NCBI RefSeq assembly: GCF_018138145.1
Contig: NZ_CP073104.1
Coordinates: forward strand, 2,604,001 to 2,668,000
DNA length: 64,000 nt
Source of the DNA: Pseudomonas sp. SCA2728.1_7
GTDB lineage: Bacteria; Pseudomonadota; Gammaproteobacteria; Pseudomonadales; Pseudomonadaceae
Direction of reading: 5' to 3'
A model generated the notes under the pieces. That model saw nothing but the letters and a program-made list of their open reading frames with translations, did no database searches and was not told the DNA's origin. Position 1 is the first letter of the stretch. Each line of letters begins with the position of its first letter. Positions 52,661 through 61,975 of this stretch are shown piece by piece. A program made the translations under genes and the position numbers.

Positions 52661-52674
52661 CTGACCTGCATCAA
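52661..52674. promoter_or_regulatory. Second, weaker ANR/FNR-like box
   Basis: Read on the minus strand this is TTGATGCAGGTCAG, agreeing at eight of ten consensus positions. It is 50 bp from the first box. It lies also close to the 3' end of the following small gene. Confidence 0.55.
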
Positions 52675-52689
52675 CGGATGCAGGGGAGA

Positions 52690-52851
52690 TCAACGCTTTT
52701 TCGGCTTGTTTTTCGACTTTTTCTTGGCTTTTCCCAACGGCATCGCCTGTTCGAACGCCTGGCGCACTTCGTTCAGCCGCTTCTCTTTAATGTCATGCAC
52801 GCGCTTGGCGCGTTCAGTACTGAGGTCAATCAGTTTGTCGTCTTGGCTCAT
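52690..52851 (-). CDS. Small lysine-rich hypothetical protein
   Basis: A 53-residue product: MSQDDKLIDLSTERAKRVHD at the start, continuing as a helix (IKEKRLNEVRQAFEQAMPLG) and ending in a strongly basic tail (KAKKKSKNKPKKR). Codon use fits the genome, and the frame ends immediately before the ANR boxes of ccoM on the same strand. The basic tail would permit nucleic-acid binding, but no motif shows this. No clear ribosome binding site is seen. I do not recognise a family. Confidence 0.6.
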   Translation of the reverse strand: MSQDDKLIDLSTERAKRVHDIKEKRLNEVRQAFEQAMPLGKAKKKSKNKPKKR

Positions 52852-52947
52852 GGCATCAGTACATCACTTGAAAGAATCACAACTGCCACATCACCGGCAG
52901 GACCGCGTCAATAATGCAACGTCACACCAGCGCTGACCAGCCGAAGA

Positions 52948-53289
52948 TCAGATCTCGATATCGACCCACAAGCCCTGACGCGGCTGATCTTCCATCAGCG
53001 GCACCACCGGCACGGTGTTATCAGCGTTCAACTCGGTACCGGGTATGGCCAGGTGTTCTTCCGGGTCTTCGTCAGCCTCGCGGCGGCGGCGATCACGTTC
53101 TTGCTGGCGGCGCTGTTCTTCGCGCGCCAGCAGTCGATCCTCTTCCGGATCGCGTTTTTGCAGATCGATCGTGCTTTCGTTGGAGCTTTCCTGCACCGGC
53201 ACCACCGGAGGAATGTCCGGCCGCTGGCGGATCGGATCCTGCTGGGAAGTGATCGGCACAGCGCTCAAGGGGAGCATCGGTGGCAACAT
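52948..53289 (-). CDS. Hypothetical hydrophilic protein
   Basis: The 113-residue product has a proline-rich start (MLPPMLPLSAVPITSQQDPIRQRPDIPPVVPVQES), a highly charged middle (LAREEQRRQQERDRRRREADEDPEEHL) that is probably a single helix, and a short C-terminal part ending GLWVDIEI. CAGGAGACC precedes the start. It is divergent from rapA, which is a position kept in other Pseudomonas as far as I recall. Function unknown; largely disordered in appearance. Confidence 0.72.
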   Translation of the reverse strand: MLPPMLPLSAVPITSQQDPIRQRPDIPPVVPVQESSNESTIDLQKRDPEEDRLLAREEQRRQQERDRRRREADEDPEEHLAIPGTELNADNTVPVVPLMEDQPRQGLWVDIEI

Positions 53290-53530
53290 ATAAAGGGTCT
53301 CCTGTCAGCAGGCTATCGGCTGCGGCAAAGGCGCCTTGAGCCGTCGGTCGCAAACTTGTGACCGGGTTAACACTCACCGGTGCCCTGTTCTCTCGTAAAA
53401 CCGACGCATGACCGCCGCCTGCTTCGACTTGCAGCTTGCAGCTAAAAGCTCGCAACTGCTCCTAATCCTTTGGCCTGAAGCCCGCATTCCGTTAAGATAG
53501 CCCGCTTTTTCAAGGTGGGAGTCAGGCAGC

Positions 53531-56377
53531 ATGGCGCAGCAGTATCAACCGGGGCAACGCTGGATCAGTGACAGCGAAGCAGAGCTTGGTTTAGGCACCG
53601 TTCTGGCACAGGACGGCCGCTTGTTGACCGTGCTTTACCCGGCCACTGGCGAAACCCGCCAGTACGCGCTACGGAATGCGCCCCTGACCCGCGTGCGATT
53701 CTCGCCGGGCGACAGCATCACCCACTTCGAAGGCTGGAAGATGACCGTGCAGCAAGTCGACGATGTCGACGGGCTGATGGTCTATCACGGTCTCAATGGG
53801 CAGAACGAAGCCGTCACCCTGCCGGAAACCCAGCTGTCGAACTTCATTCAGTTCCGTCTGGCCAGCGACCGTCTGTTCGCCGGGCAGATCGATCCGCTGG
53901 CGTGGTTCTCGCTGCGTTACAACACCCTCGAACACACCAGCCGCCAGCTGCAATCTTCGCTTTGGGGCCTGGGTGGCGTGCGTGCGCAACCGATCGCGCA
54001 CCAATTGCACATCGCCCGAGAAGTCGCCGACCGTATTGCGCCGCGCGTACTGCTGGCGGACGAAGTGGGTCTGGGTAAAACCATCGAAGCCGGTCTGGTG
54101 ATCCATCGCCAACTGCTCTCGGGCCGCGCCAACCGCGTGCTGATCCTCGTCCCGGAAAACCTCCAGCACCAGTGGCTGGTGGAGATGCGTCGTCGCTTCA
54201 ACCTGCAGGTCGCGCTGTTCGACGAAGAACGCTTCATCGAAAGCGATGCCGCCAACCCGTTCGAAGACACCCAACTGGCGCTGGTCGCGCTGGAGTGGCT
54301 GGTCGACGACGAGAAGGCGCAAGACGCACTGTTCGCCGCCGGTTGGGACCTGTTGGTAGTCGACGAAGCGCACCACCTGGTCTGGCACGAAGAGAAAGCC
54401 AGCGCCGAATACTCGCTGGTCGAGCAACTCGCCGAGGTCATCCCGGGCGTGCTGCTGCTCACCGCCACTCCGGAACAACTCGGCCAGGACAGCCACTTCG
54501 CCCGTCTGCGCCTGCTTGACCCGAACCGTTTCCATGACCTGGCCGCCTTCCGCGCCGAGAGCGACAACTATCGCCCGGTGGCCGAAGCCGTTCAGGAACT
54601 GCTCGACAAGGGCCGTCTCTCGGCCAAAGCGCACAAAACCATTCAGGGTTTCCTCGGCAACGAAGGCGAAGCGCTGCTGACCGCGGTCAACGATGGCGAC
54701 ACTGAAGCCAGCGCCCGCCTCGTGCGTGAACTGCTCGATCGCCACGGCACCGGCCGCGTGCTGTTCCGTAACACTCGCGCCGCCGTGCAGGGTTTCCCGG
54801 AGCGCAAACTGCACCCTTACCCGCTGCCATGCCCGGACGAATACCTCGAACTGCCGTTGGGCGAACACGCCGAGTTGTACCCGGAAGTCAGCTTCCAGGC
54901 GCAACCGGACGCCAGCGAAGAAGAGCGCTGGTGGAAATTCGACCCGCGCGTTGAATGGCTGATCGATCAGCTGAAAATGCTCAAGCGCACCAAAGTGCTG
55001 GTGATCTGCGCCCACGCCGAAACCGCGATGGACCTGGAAGACGCCCTGCGCGTGCGTTCCGGCATCCCGGCCACGGTGTTCCATGAAGGCATGAACATCC
55101 TTGAGCGTGACCGCGCCGCCGCCTACTTCGCCGACGAAGAATTCGGCGCACAAGTGCTGATCTGCTCGGAAATCGGCAGTGAAGGTCGCAACTTCCAGTT
55201 CGCTCACCACTTGGTGCTGTTCGATCTGCCGTCGCACCCGGATTTGCTCGAGCAGCGTATCGGTCGTCTCGACCGGATCGGCCAGAAGCACATCATCGAA
55301 TTGCACGTGCCGTACCTGGAAACCAGCCCGCAAGAGCGCCTGTTCCAGTGGTACCACGAAGCGCTGAACGCGTTCCTCAACACCTGCCCGACCGGCAACG
55401 CCTTGCAGCACCAGTTCGGCCCGCGCCTGCTGCCGCTGCTCGAAGAAGCCGACGACAGTGAGTGGCAAGCGCTGATCGACGAAGCGCGCAGCGAGCGCGA
55501 GCGTCTCGAAGCCGAACTGCACACCGGCCGTGACCGTTTGCTGGAGCTCAACTCCGGCGGCGCCGGCGAAGGTGAAGCTCTGGTCGAGGACATCCTCGAA
55601 CAAGACGATCAGTTCGCCCTGCCGATCTACATGGAAACCCTGTTCGACGCGTTCGGCATCGACAGCGAAGACCATTCGGAAAACGCCCTGATCCTCAAGC
55701 CGAGCGAGAAAATGCTCGACGCCAGTTTCCCGCTGGGCGACGACGAAGGCGTGACCATCACCTACGACCGCAACCAGGCGCTGTCGCGTGAAGACATGCA
55801 GTTCATCACCTGGGAACACCCGATGGTGCAGGGCGGCATGGACCTGGTGCTGTCCGGTTCGATGGGCAACACCGCCGTCGCGCTGATCAAGAACAAGGCA
55901 TTGAAACCGGGCACCGTGCTGCTTGAGCTGCTGTATGTCAGCGAAGTAGTGGCGCCGCGTTCGCTGCAACTGGGCCGATACCTGCCGCCGGCCGCCCTGC
56001 GCTGCCTGCTCGACGCCAACGGCAACGACCTGTCGGCTCGCGTCTCGTTTGAAACCCTGAACGATCAGCTGGAAAGCGTGCCACGCGCCAGCGCCAACAA
56101 GTTCATCCAGGCCCAGCGCGATCAGCTGACGCCGAGGATCAACGCCGGTGAAGACAAGATCGCCCCGCGTCACGCCGAGCGCGTGGCCGAGGCCCGTCGC
56201 CGTCTGGCGGCCGACACCGACGAAGAACTGGCGCGCCTGACCGCGTTGCAAGCGGTCAACCCGACTGTGCGTGACAGCGAACTGGTGGCGTTGCGTGAAC
56301 AGCGCGAGCAGGGTCTGGCGATGCTGGATAAAGCGGCGTTGCGTCTGGAAGCGATTCGGGTGTTGGTGGCGGGCTAA
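53531..56377 (+). CDS. rapA: RNA polymerase-associated ATPase RapA
   Basis: The 948-residue protein of the SWI2/SNF2 family begins [25 protein letters not shown]. It has two Tudor-like N-terminal modules, helicase motif [14 protein letters not shown] (about residues 175-187), motif [10 protein letters not shown] (about 277), motif [21 protein letters not shown], and the second RecA lobe with [24 protein letters not shown] and [11 protein letters not shown] (motif VI). RapA recycles RNA polymerase after transcription. A strong terminator follows. Confidence 0.96.
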   Translation: MAQQYQPGQRWISDSEAELGLGTVLAQDGRLLTVLYPATGETRQYALRNAPLTRVRFSPGDSITHFEGWKMTVQQVDDVDGLMVYHGLNGQNEAVTLPETQLSNFIQFRLASDRLFAGQIDPLAWFSLRYNTLEHTSRQLQSSLWGLGGVRAQPIAHQLHIAREVADRIAPRVLLADEVGLGKTIEAGLVIHRQLLSGRANRVLILVPENLQHQWLVEMRRRFNLQVALFDEERFIESDAANPFEDTQLALVALEWLVDDEKAQDALFAAGWDLLVVDEAHHLVWHEEKASAEYSLVEQLAEVIPGVLLLTATPEQLGQDSHFARLRLLDPNRFHDLAAFRAESDNYRPVAEAVQELLDKGRLSAKAHKTIQGFLGNEGEALLTAVNDGDTEASARLVRELLDRHGTGRVLFRNTRAAVQGFPERKLHPYPLPCPDEYLELPLGEHAELYPEVSFQAQPDASEEERWWKFDPRVEWLIDQLKMLKRTKVLVICAHAETAMDLEDALRVRSGIPATVFHEGMNILERDRAAAYFADEEFGAQVLICSEIGSEGRNFQFAHHLVLFDLPSHPDLLEQRIGRLDRIGQKHIIELHVPYLETSPQERLFQWYHEALNAFLNTCPTGNALQHQFGPRLLPLLEEADDSEWQALIDEARSERERLEAELHTGRDRLLELNSGGAGEGEALVEDILEQDDQFALPIYMETLFDAFGIDSEDHSENALILKPSEKMLDASFPLGDDEGVTITYDRNQALSREDMQFITWEHPMVQGGMDLVLSGSMGNTAVALIKNKALKPGTVLLELLYVSEVVAPRSLQLGRYLPPAALRCLLDANGNDLSARVSFETLNDQLESVPRASANKFIQAQRDQLTPRINAGEDKIAPRHAERVAEARRRLAADTDEELARLTALQAVNPTVRDSELVALREQREQGLAMLDKAALRLEAIRVLVAG

Positions 56378-56404
56378 ACCGCCCCGCTCCACCGCTGAAA
56401 ACAG

Positions 56405-56434
56405 AAAGGCCCGCAGTGATGCGGGCCTTTTTGT
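56405..56434 (+). terminator. Rho-independent terminator after rapA
   Basis: AAAGGCCCGC-AGTGAT-GCGGGCCTTT followed by TTG. Confidence 0.93.
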
Positions 56435-56467
56435 TTGCCTGTTATTTACTTGCCGATGCTAAGGGCC

Positions 56468-56537
56468 CTATCGCGAGCAGGCTCACTCCTACAGTTGGAA
56501 TGCGTCCCCCTGTAGGAGTGAGCCTGCTCGCGATAGC
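56468..56537. repeat. REP pair (REPIN), A type
   Basis: Inverted A-type REPs that abut the stop codon of the MFS gene, between convergent rapA and MFS genes. Confidence 0.95.
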
Positions 56538-56539
56538 GG

Positions 56540-57889
56540 TTATGCAGTCGCCGCAGCCACTTCTGGCTCAACCACCGCCACCAACCCCTCCTTCATCCGC
56601 TGCGCATCTCGGACAAAACACCGCGCTGCCAGAAACAGAAACACCATGGTCAAAAACAGCGCCACCGGAATCAGGTACATCGCATCATGCAGCCCGACTG
56701 CTTTGAACGCTTCGGTCATCTGCTCAGCCCCCGCCGCCGCCATCGCCGTGTGCGCAAAATGATCGGACAAACCACCGACAACCACCGGCCCCAAACCACC
56801 ACCGAGCAAATACAACCCGGCAAAGAACAACGCCATCGCCGTGGCCCGCAGGCGCGGTTCGACCACGTCCTGAATCGCCGTGTAAACACAGGTGTAGAAG
56901 TTGTAGGCAAACAACCAACCGACGCTGAACACCGCCACGAATACACCGATCTCGATCCGCCCGGCATGCAGCGCCCAAGCCGTGCACAACGTCGAAATAA
57001 TCAGACTGAACGCCGCGAACAACAACCGACCATTAGCCACACGCTGGTGAATCTTGTCAGCAATCCAGCCGCCCAGCGTCAAACCCACCAGCCCGGTGAC
57101 GCCGACGATCATCCCGGTGGCCACCGCTGCTTCCTGCAACGGCATGAGGAAATAACGCTGCAGCATCGGCACCAGAAACGAGTTGCAGGCATACGTCGCA
57201 AAGTTGAAGCACAACCCGGCCAGCACCAGCCAGAGAAAGGTCGGCACCGCCAGAATCCGCCGGATCGGCCTGTCGACCTTCTCTTGCGAAACCTGCACGG
57301 TCTCCGCTGCGCCGCGCTTCGGCTCTTTGATGAAGAACATGAAGATCGCCAGGATCAGCCCCGGCACCGCGGCAATAAAGAACGGCGCGCGCCAGCTGTC
57401 GAAAGCCTTGACCATCCAGCCGATGGTGAAGAACGCCAGCAACAGCCCCAACGGCAGACCGAGCATGAAAATGCCCATCGCCCGCGCCCGACGATGGGCC
57501 GGAAACAGATCACCGATCAGCGAATTGGCCGCTGGTGCATAACTGGCCTCGCCGATGCCGATGCCCATGCGCACGATCAGAAAGCTCCAGAAACTGCCGA
57601 CCAGACCGTTGACCGCCGTCAGCGCACTCCACGTCGCCAGACCCCAGCCCATCAGCTTGCTGCGCGAACCGGTATCGGCCATCCGCCCCAGCGGCAGCCC
57701 GGCAATCGCGTAAACAATAGTGAATGCGGTACCGACGATGCCCAGTTGAAAGTCACTGAGGTGCCATTCCATGCGGATCGGCTCGATGATGATCGCCGGA
57801 ATGGTGCGGTCGAAGAAATTGAACAGGTTGGCGAGGAACAGCAGGAACAGAATGCGCCAGGCATTCGCCGCTTGGGTCGAGTTCTGCAT
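56540..57889 (-). CDS. MFS transporter, spinster-like
   Basis: The 449-residue permease has 12 helices. It starts AWRILFLLFLANLFNFFDRTIPAIIIEPIRMEWHLSDFQLG with the DRT acid-basic pair of TM1, and has LPLGRMADTGSRSKLM, VRMGIGIGEASYAPAANSLIGDLFP, and FYTCVYTAIQDVVEPRLRATAMALFFAGLYLLGGGLGP, as in the spinster-like and sugar-phosphate-type MFS groups. The substrate is unknown. It is a single gene with its own upstream region. Confidence 0.88.
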   Translation of the reverse strand: MQNSTQAANAWRILFLLFLANLFNFFDRTIPAIIIEPIRMEWHLSDFQLGIVGTAFTIVYAIAGLPLGRMADTGSRSKLMGWGLATWSALTAVNGLVGSFWSFLIVRMGIGIGEASYAPAANSLIGDLFPAHRRARAMGIFMLGLPLGLLLAFFTIGWMVKAFDSWRAPFFIAAVPGLILAIFMFFIKEPKRGAAETVQVSQEKVDRPIRRILAVPTFLWLVLAGLCFNFATYACNSFLVPMLQRYFLMPLQEAAVATGMIVGVTGLVGLTLGGWIADKIHQRVANGRLLFAAFSLIISTLCTAWALHAGRIEIGVFVAVFSVGWLFAYNFYTCVYTAIQDVVEPRLRATAMALFFAGLYLLGGGLGPVVVGGLSDHFAHTAMAAAGAEQMTEAFKAVGLHDAMYLIPVALFLTMVFLFLAARCFVRDAQRMKEGLVAVVEPEVAAATA

Positions 57890-58190
57890 GGGTCCGTCTC
57901 TTTATTGTTATAGGGCTTCACTGCCAACGCATCCGAGCCCGGAACCTGCAATCTAGTCAGCCGCGCCGAGGCTGTCTGTGATCATTCGTCTGCCTGATAT
58001 CGGCCCATGGCACTGTAACGAAACGTAAGCCCTTGATAAGCCTGCAATCCCCCGAAAACCGGGGCTATTGCGGCAAAACCTTGCCACAAAAAAATAGTTT
58101 CGCGCCCCCCTTCCCAAGTCTGCGGCAAAGCCTAGAATGGCCGCCGGATCCGTCCGGATCTCCCGATCAATCCCTTTGATACCCTCGCCC
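57890..58190. other. Intergenic region between MFS and cysteine-cluster genes
   Basis: A 301-bp divergent region. Nothing recognisable other than a short GC-rich hairpin, CCCCGAAAACCGGGG, at about 58048-58062. Confidence 0.4.
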
Positions 58191-58559
58191 ATGTCTGAAG
58201 TCAGTCCGTGTCTGAATTGCGGTGCCTGCTGTTCCCATTTTCGCGTGTCTTTCTTTTGGGGTGAGTGCTCATCTTCCGGCGGCACGGTGCCCGATGAACT
58301 GGTCACGCAGATCAGCCCGAGCCGGGTGGCGATGAACGGCACCGACTGCAAATCGCCACGCTGCACGGCGTTGGAAGGCGAAGTCGGCAGCGAGGTGAAG
58401 TGCTCGATTTACGAATTGCGCTCCAGCCCCTGCCGCGAATTCGAATCGTCCTGGGAAAACGGCGAACAGAATGTCGATTGCGATAAGGCCCGCGCGCGTT
58501 TCGGCTTGCCGCCGCTGCAACCGGACTGGGCGCAAATCCCTTTCGAACAGATCGCTTGA
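58191..58559 (+). CDS. YkgJ family cysteine-cluster protein
   Basis: The 122-residue product has the CxxCxxCC cluster at the N terminus (CLNCGACCSHFRVSFFWGEC) and further cysteines in CKSPRCTALEG, VKCSIYELRSSPCREFE and VDCDKARARFG. This is the pattern of the UPF0153/YkgJ family, proposed to bind an Fe-S or zinc centre. The ATG at 58191 precedes the cluster closely. It is upstream of the MHYT-GGDEF-EAL gene on the same strand, with a gap of 149 bp. Confidence 0.87.
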   Translation: MSEVSPCLNCGACCSHFRVSFFWGECSSSGGTVPDELVTQISPSRVAMNGTDCKSPRCTALEGEVGSEVKCSIYELRSSPCREFESSWENGEQNVDCDKARARFGLPPLQPDWAQIPFEQIA

Positions 58560-58561
58560 GC

Positions 58562-58612
58562 CTTTAGCGCCAATCGCTATGACGCTAATGCCGAAATCAT
58601 TAGCGCCAATGT
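58562..58612. promoter_or_regulatory. Repeated TTAGCGCCAAT motif upstream of the c-di-GMP gene
   Basis: TTTAGCGCCAATCG at 58562-58575 and ATTAGCGCCAATG at about 58599-58611 are direct repeats; between them GACGCTAATG is an inverted half. They lie directly after the cysteine-cluster gene. Possibly an operator for the gene at 58709. No known regulator consensus was recognised. Confidence 0.45.
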
Positions 58613-58708
58613 GCCACTACCCCTTCCAGGCCAAAAACCGCCTCTATACTCCTGTCATTCGCCTGCGTTCACCGCGCAGTCAGGACGACTTCAGAGACGG
58701 GGCATGCT

Positions 58709-60991
58709 ATGGAGTGGCTTGGTTTGCAGTTTGTTACCGAGCTGCCGGAGAGCGGGCAGGTCATCCTCGATTGCAGTCACAACCCTTTCCTGGTGATGGT
58801 TGCGTATCTGGTCGCCTGCGCAGCCAGTTTCGCCACTCTGGATATGGCTGAGCGCGTTGTAAATGCCGAAGATCCGGGGTCGCGGCGGATCTGGCGCTGG
58901 ATCGGCGCGACCTGCCTGGCCGGCGGCATCTGGGCCATGCATTTCATCGGCATGCTGGCTTTCCAGACACCGATCGACATTCAGTACGACCTTGGCATCA
59001 CCCTTTTCTCGTTGCTGATCGCCCTGCTCGCCTCTTGGCTGGCCATGCAAACCCTGAGCGAAGCGCAGCCGAGTGCATTGCATTGCTTGAAAACCGCGTT
59101 CGTCATCGGCCTGGGCATCGCCGGCATGCATTACGTTGGCATGGCGGCGATGAAGTCGAGCGCCACCGCCTACTATCAGCCAGGAATGTTCGCGCTGTCT
59201 GTGGTGATCGCCATCGGCGCCAGTTTCGCCGCGCTGTGGGTGGCCCGCTATCTGAGCGAAGGCAGCGGCGTGGCGCATCAGTTGCTCAAGTACAGCGCTG
59301 CGCTGATTCTCGGCGCCGGCATCATCAGCATGCATTTCACCGGCATGGCTGCGCTGGATCTGGTTCTTCCCGAGGGAGGCCTGACAGCGAGCGGCGGCGA
59401 TAACGGGCATCTGCAACTGGGCCTGACCGTGGCGCTGATCATCCTGCTGATCCTTGGCAGTGCGATCAGTGCGGCGCTGGCCGATAAAAAACTGCAGAAC
59501 AAGGAAGAAGACCTGCGCCGGGTCAACGCCCTGCTTAGCCAGCTCGATCAGGCGCGTATGTCGCTGCAACAAGTGGCTAACTACGACGCCCTGACCAACC
59601 TGATCAACCGTCGCGGTTTCAACCAGATCTTCGCCGAGAAACTCAGCCAGAAAACCAGCGAAGGCGGCATGCTCGCGGTGATGTTTCTCGACATTGACCA
59701 CTTCAAGCGGATCAACGACAGCCTCGGCCATGACGCCGGTGACGAACTGCTCAAAGTCATCGCCCAGCACATCAAGGGCTCGGTGCGCAGCCATGAAGAC
59801 GTGGTCGCGCGCTTCGGCGGCGACGAATTCTGCATCCTCATCAACCTGCGTGAGCGCGAAGAAGCCCGCAATATGGCCCAGCGCATCATGCTCAAGATGA
59901 AGGAGCCGATCGAGTTGGCCGGACGTCGCATGGTGATGACCACCAGCATCGGCATCAGTCTGTTTCCGGAGGACGGCAGCACCTGCGAAGAACTGCTCAA
60001 GCACGCCGATCTGGCGTTGTATCAATCCAAAGGCGCGGGGCGTAATGGCCTGCACTTTTTCAGTTCCAACCTCAAGACCCGCGCCAGCTTCGAGCTGCAA
60101 CTGGAAGAAGAACTGCGCCATGCCCTGCGCGAGGAAAACGGTTTGACGCTGTATTACCAACCGATCTTCGAACTGAAAACCGGCCGTGTCACCAAACTCG
60201 AAGCGCTGATCCGCTGGCAGCATCCGCTGCACGGCTTGCTGACCCCGGATCGCTTTATAACCATCGCCGAAAACAATGGCCTGATCGCCGAACTGGACAA
60301 CTGGGTGCTGCGCCGCGCGTGCAAGGATCTGGGTGAACTGTCGCGGCATGGCTGCGAAGAATTGAAAATCGCCTGGAACTGCTCGCCACTCAACCTCACT
60401 CGGGAAGAACTGGCCAACGAAATCGAACAGGCATTGCGCAGCGCCGGGGTGGCGCCGGAACGCCTGGAACTGGAAGTCACCGAAAACGCGTTGATGGGCA
60501 ACATCGCCAACACCCTGGTGCTGCTACGGCAGATCCGTGCGCTCGGGGTGTCGTTGTCGATCGACGACTTCGGCACCGGCTACTCGTCGCTGGCCTACCT
60601 CAAGCGCCTGCCGCTCAACACCCTGAAGATCGACCGCTCGTTCATCCTCGACATTCCCACGGCAACCGCCGACATGGAGATCGTCCAGGCGATCATCGTC
60701 ATGGCGCACACCCTGCATTTGCAGGTAGTGACCGAAGGCGTCGAAAGCCTGGAGCAATACGAATTTCTTGAACGCTCGGGCTGCGACTTTATTCAGGGTT
60801 ACCTGCTCAGCCGTCCGGTGCCGCTGGACGAACTGCGCCCGGTGCTGGAAGAAATCAATCAGCGCAAACATTCACACGCGGTCAATCCGTTGATTCTGGC
60901 GCGCGGTACATTTTCACCAGTGTCGCTGGATCCTGCGCCAAATAGCCTTGCGCCCCATGCAGGCGCATCAGTTGTGCGGCCAATCCGCTGA
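58709..60991 (+). CDS. nbdA: MHYT-GGDEF-EAL cyclic-di-GMP protein (NbdA/MucR-like)
   Basis: A 760-residue inner-membrane protein. Seven hydrophobic segments hold three MHYT units: MHFIGM (77-82), MHYVGM (140-145) and MHFTGM (208-213), thought to bind copper and sense O2, NO or CO. A GGDEF domain follows with ARFGGDEFCIL (about 366-376, intact), and then an EAL domain with KLEALIRWQHPLHG (about 495) and the DDFGTGYSSLAYLKRLP motif. Both enzymatic signatures are complete. The neighbours rapA and the following hydroxyacid dehydrogenase also flank nbdA in P. aeruginosa, as I recall (PA3308-PA3312), which favours nbdA over mucR. Unlike P. aeruginosa NbdA, the GGDEF motif is not degenerate. The tail after residue about 723 overlaps the opposite gene. 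Confidence 0.82.
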   Translation: MEWLGLQFVTELPESGQVILDCSHNPFLVMVAYLVACAASFATLDMAERVVNAEDPGSRRIWRWIGATCLAGGIWAMHFIGMLAFQTPIDIQYDLGITLFSLLIALLASWLAMQTLSEAQPSALHCLKTAFVIGLGIAGMHYVGMAAMKSSATAYYQPGMFALSVVIAIGASFAALWVARYLSEGSGVAHQLLKYSAALILGAGIISMHFTGMAALDLVLPEGGLTASGGDNGHLQLGLTVALIILLILGSAISAALADKKLQNKEEDLRRVNALLSQLDQARMSLQQVANYDALTNLINRRGFNQIFAEKLSQKTSEGGMLAVMFLDIDHFKRINDSLGHDAGDELLKVIAQHIKGSVRSHEDVVARFGGDEFCILINLREREEARNMAQRIMLKMKEPIELAGRRMVMTTSIGISLFPEDGSTCEELLKHADLALYQSKGAGRNGLHFFSSNLKTRASFELQLEEELRHALREENGLTLYYQPIFELKTGRVTKLEALIRWQHPLHGLLTPDRFITIAENNGLIAELDNWVLRRACKDLGELSRHGCEELKIAWNCSPLNLTREELANEIEQALRSAGVAPERLELEVTENALMGNIANTLVLLRQIRALGVSLSIDDFGTGYSSLAYLKRLPLNTLKIDRSFILDIPTATADMEIVQAIIVMAHTLHLQVVTEGVESLEQYEFLERSGCDFIQGYLLSRPVPLDELRPVLEEINQRKHSHAVNPLILARGTFSPVSLDPAPNSLAPHAGASVVRPIR

Positions 60992-61778
60992 TCGGTGTCG
61001 CCGAGCCTTGTTCGCGGGAAAACTTCACTGCCGTATCGAGATCCTTGAGCAAGGTGCGCACGTGCCACTTGATCGGTTCGAAGCGGCTTTCGGCCATTTG
61101 CGGCGCGAGAATCTGCAACGGTTTCGAATCGGCGAAACCACCGGCCAACGCTTCGGCGATCAGGCTCGCATCGACGCCGGCCTGCTCGGCCAGCGCCACC
61201 ACTTCGGCAATCACCAGCGCGTTGCAGGCGACGATCATCTGGTTGCAAGCCTTGGTCACTTGCCCCGCGCCGATGCCGCCCATATGCGTGACGCGTTGAC
61301 CGAGATTGAGCAGCACCGGGCGCACGCGCTGAAGATCTGCCGCATCGCCGCCGACCATGATCGCCAGGCTACCGGCCTCGGCGCCGACCACGCCGCCCGA
61401 CACGGGTGAGTCCAGCCAGGCCATGCCGGTTTTCTCCAGCAGTTGCGCCGCCATCTCGCGAGTGGCCGTCGGTTCAAGACTGGAAAAATCCACCAGCAAC
61501 TGGCCGCTTTTCGCGCCTTCGACAATACCGCCAGCGCCAAAAACCACGTTGCGGACCACCGCCGTATCGGCCAGACACAGCATCACCACGTCGGCGTGTT
61601 CGCATAGTTCTGCGGGGCTCGACACCTGGCGGGCACCGGCCTCGACCAGTGGCGCGCACTTGGCCGGGTTGCGATTCCACACGGTCAGCGGGTAACCCGC
61701 CGCCAACAGACGCCGGCACATGGGCAGGCCCATCAGACCGATTCCGGCGAACCCCAACGAAGGTAGCGTTGACATCAT
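60882..61778 (-). CDS. NAD(P)-dependent beta-hydroxyacid dehydrogenase
   Basis: The 298-residue protein has the dinucleotide-binding motif LGFAGIGLMGLPMCRRLLAAGYPLTVWNRN, the substrate loop WLDSPVSGGVVGAEAGSLAIMVGG, and the catalytic lysine motif GAGQVTKACNQMIVACNALVIAE. These are the features of 3-hydroxyisobutyrate/tartronate-semialdehyde reductase-like enzymes. The substrate is not determined. Its 3' end overlaps the end of the c-di-GMP gene on the other strand by 110 bp. Two ATGs stand at the start (MMST). Confidence 0.88.
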   Translation of the reverse strand: MMSTLPSLGFAGIGLMGLPMCRRLLAAGYPLTVWNRNPAKCAPLVEAGARQVSSPAELCEHADVVMLCLADTAVVRNVVFGAGGIVEGAKSGQLLVDFSSLEPTATREMAAQLLEKTGMAWLDSPVSGGVVGAEAGSLAIMVGGDAADLQRVRPVLLNLGQRVTHMGGIGAGQVTKACNQMIVACNALVIAEVVALAEQAGVDASLIAEALAGGFADSKPLQILAPQMAESRFEPIKWHVRTLLKDLDTAVKFSREQGSATPISGLAAQLMRLHGAQGYLAQDPATLVKMYRAPESTD

Positions 61779-61975
61779 TTTGCCTCTTTTCGATTAAAGA
61801 TCGCCGAATAATGGCCGATTCATCAACGATCAGGAAAGGATTCCCCCCAGCGACAGTCAGGCCAAAACCCTGATGCTCGGGCTCAATTCGCGCAAATAAA
61901 AGACGCGAGATCTTATTCCGTGAGGTTCGCAGGCAACTGGCCAGCGAGCCAACCAGTCCAGGTATATGGCGCACA

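Noticed and set aside
53669..56392. 907-codon open frame on the minus strand
   Set aside because: It is the antisense shadow of rapA in a GC-rich genome; no domain is seen and the rapA frame has full helicase motifs.
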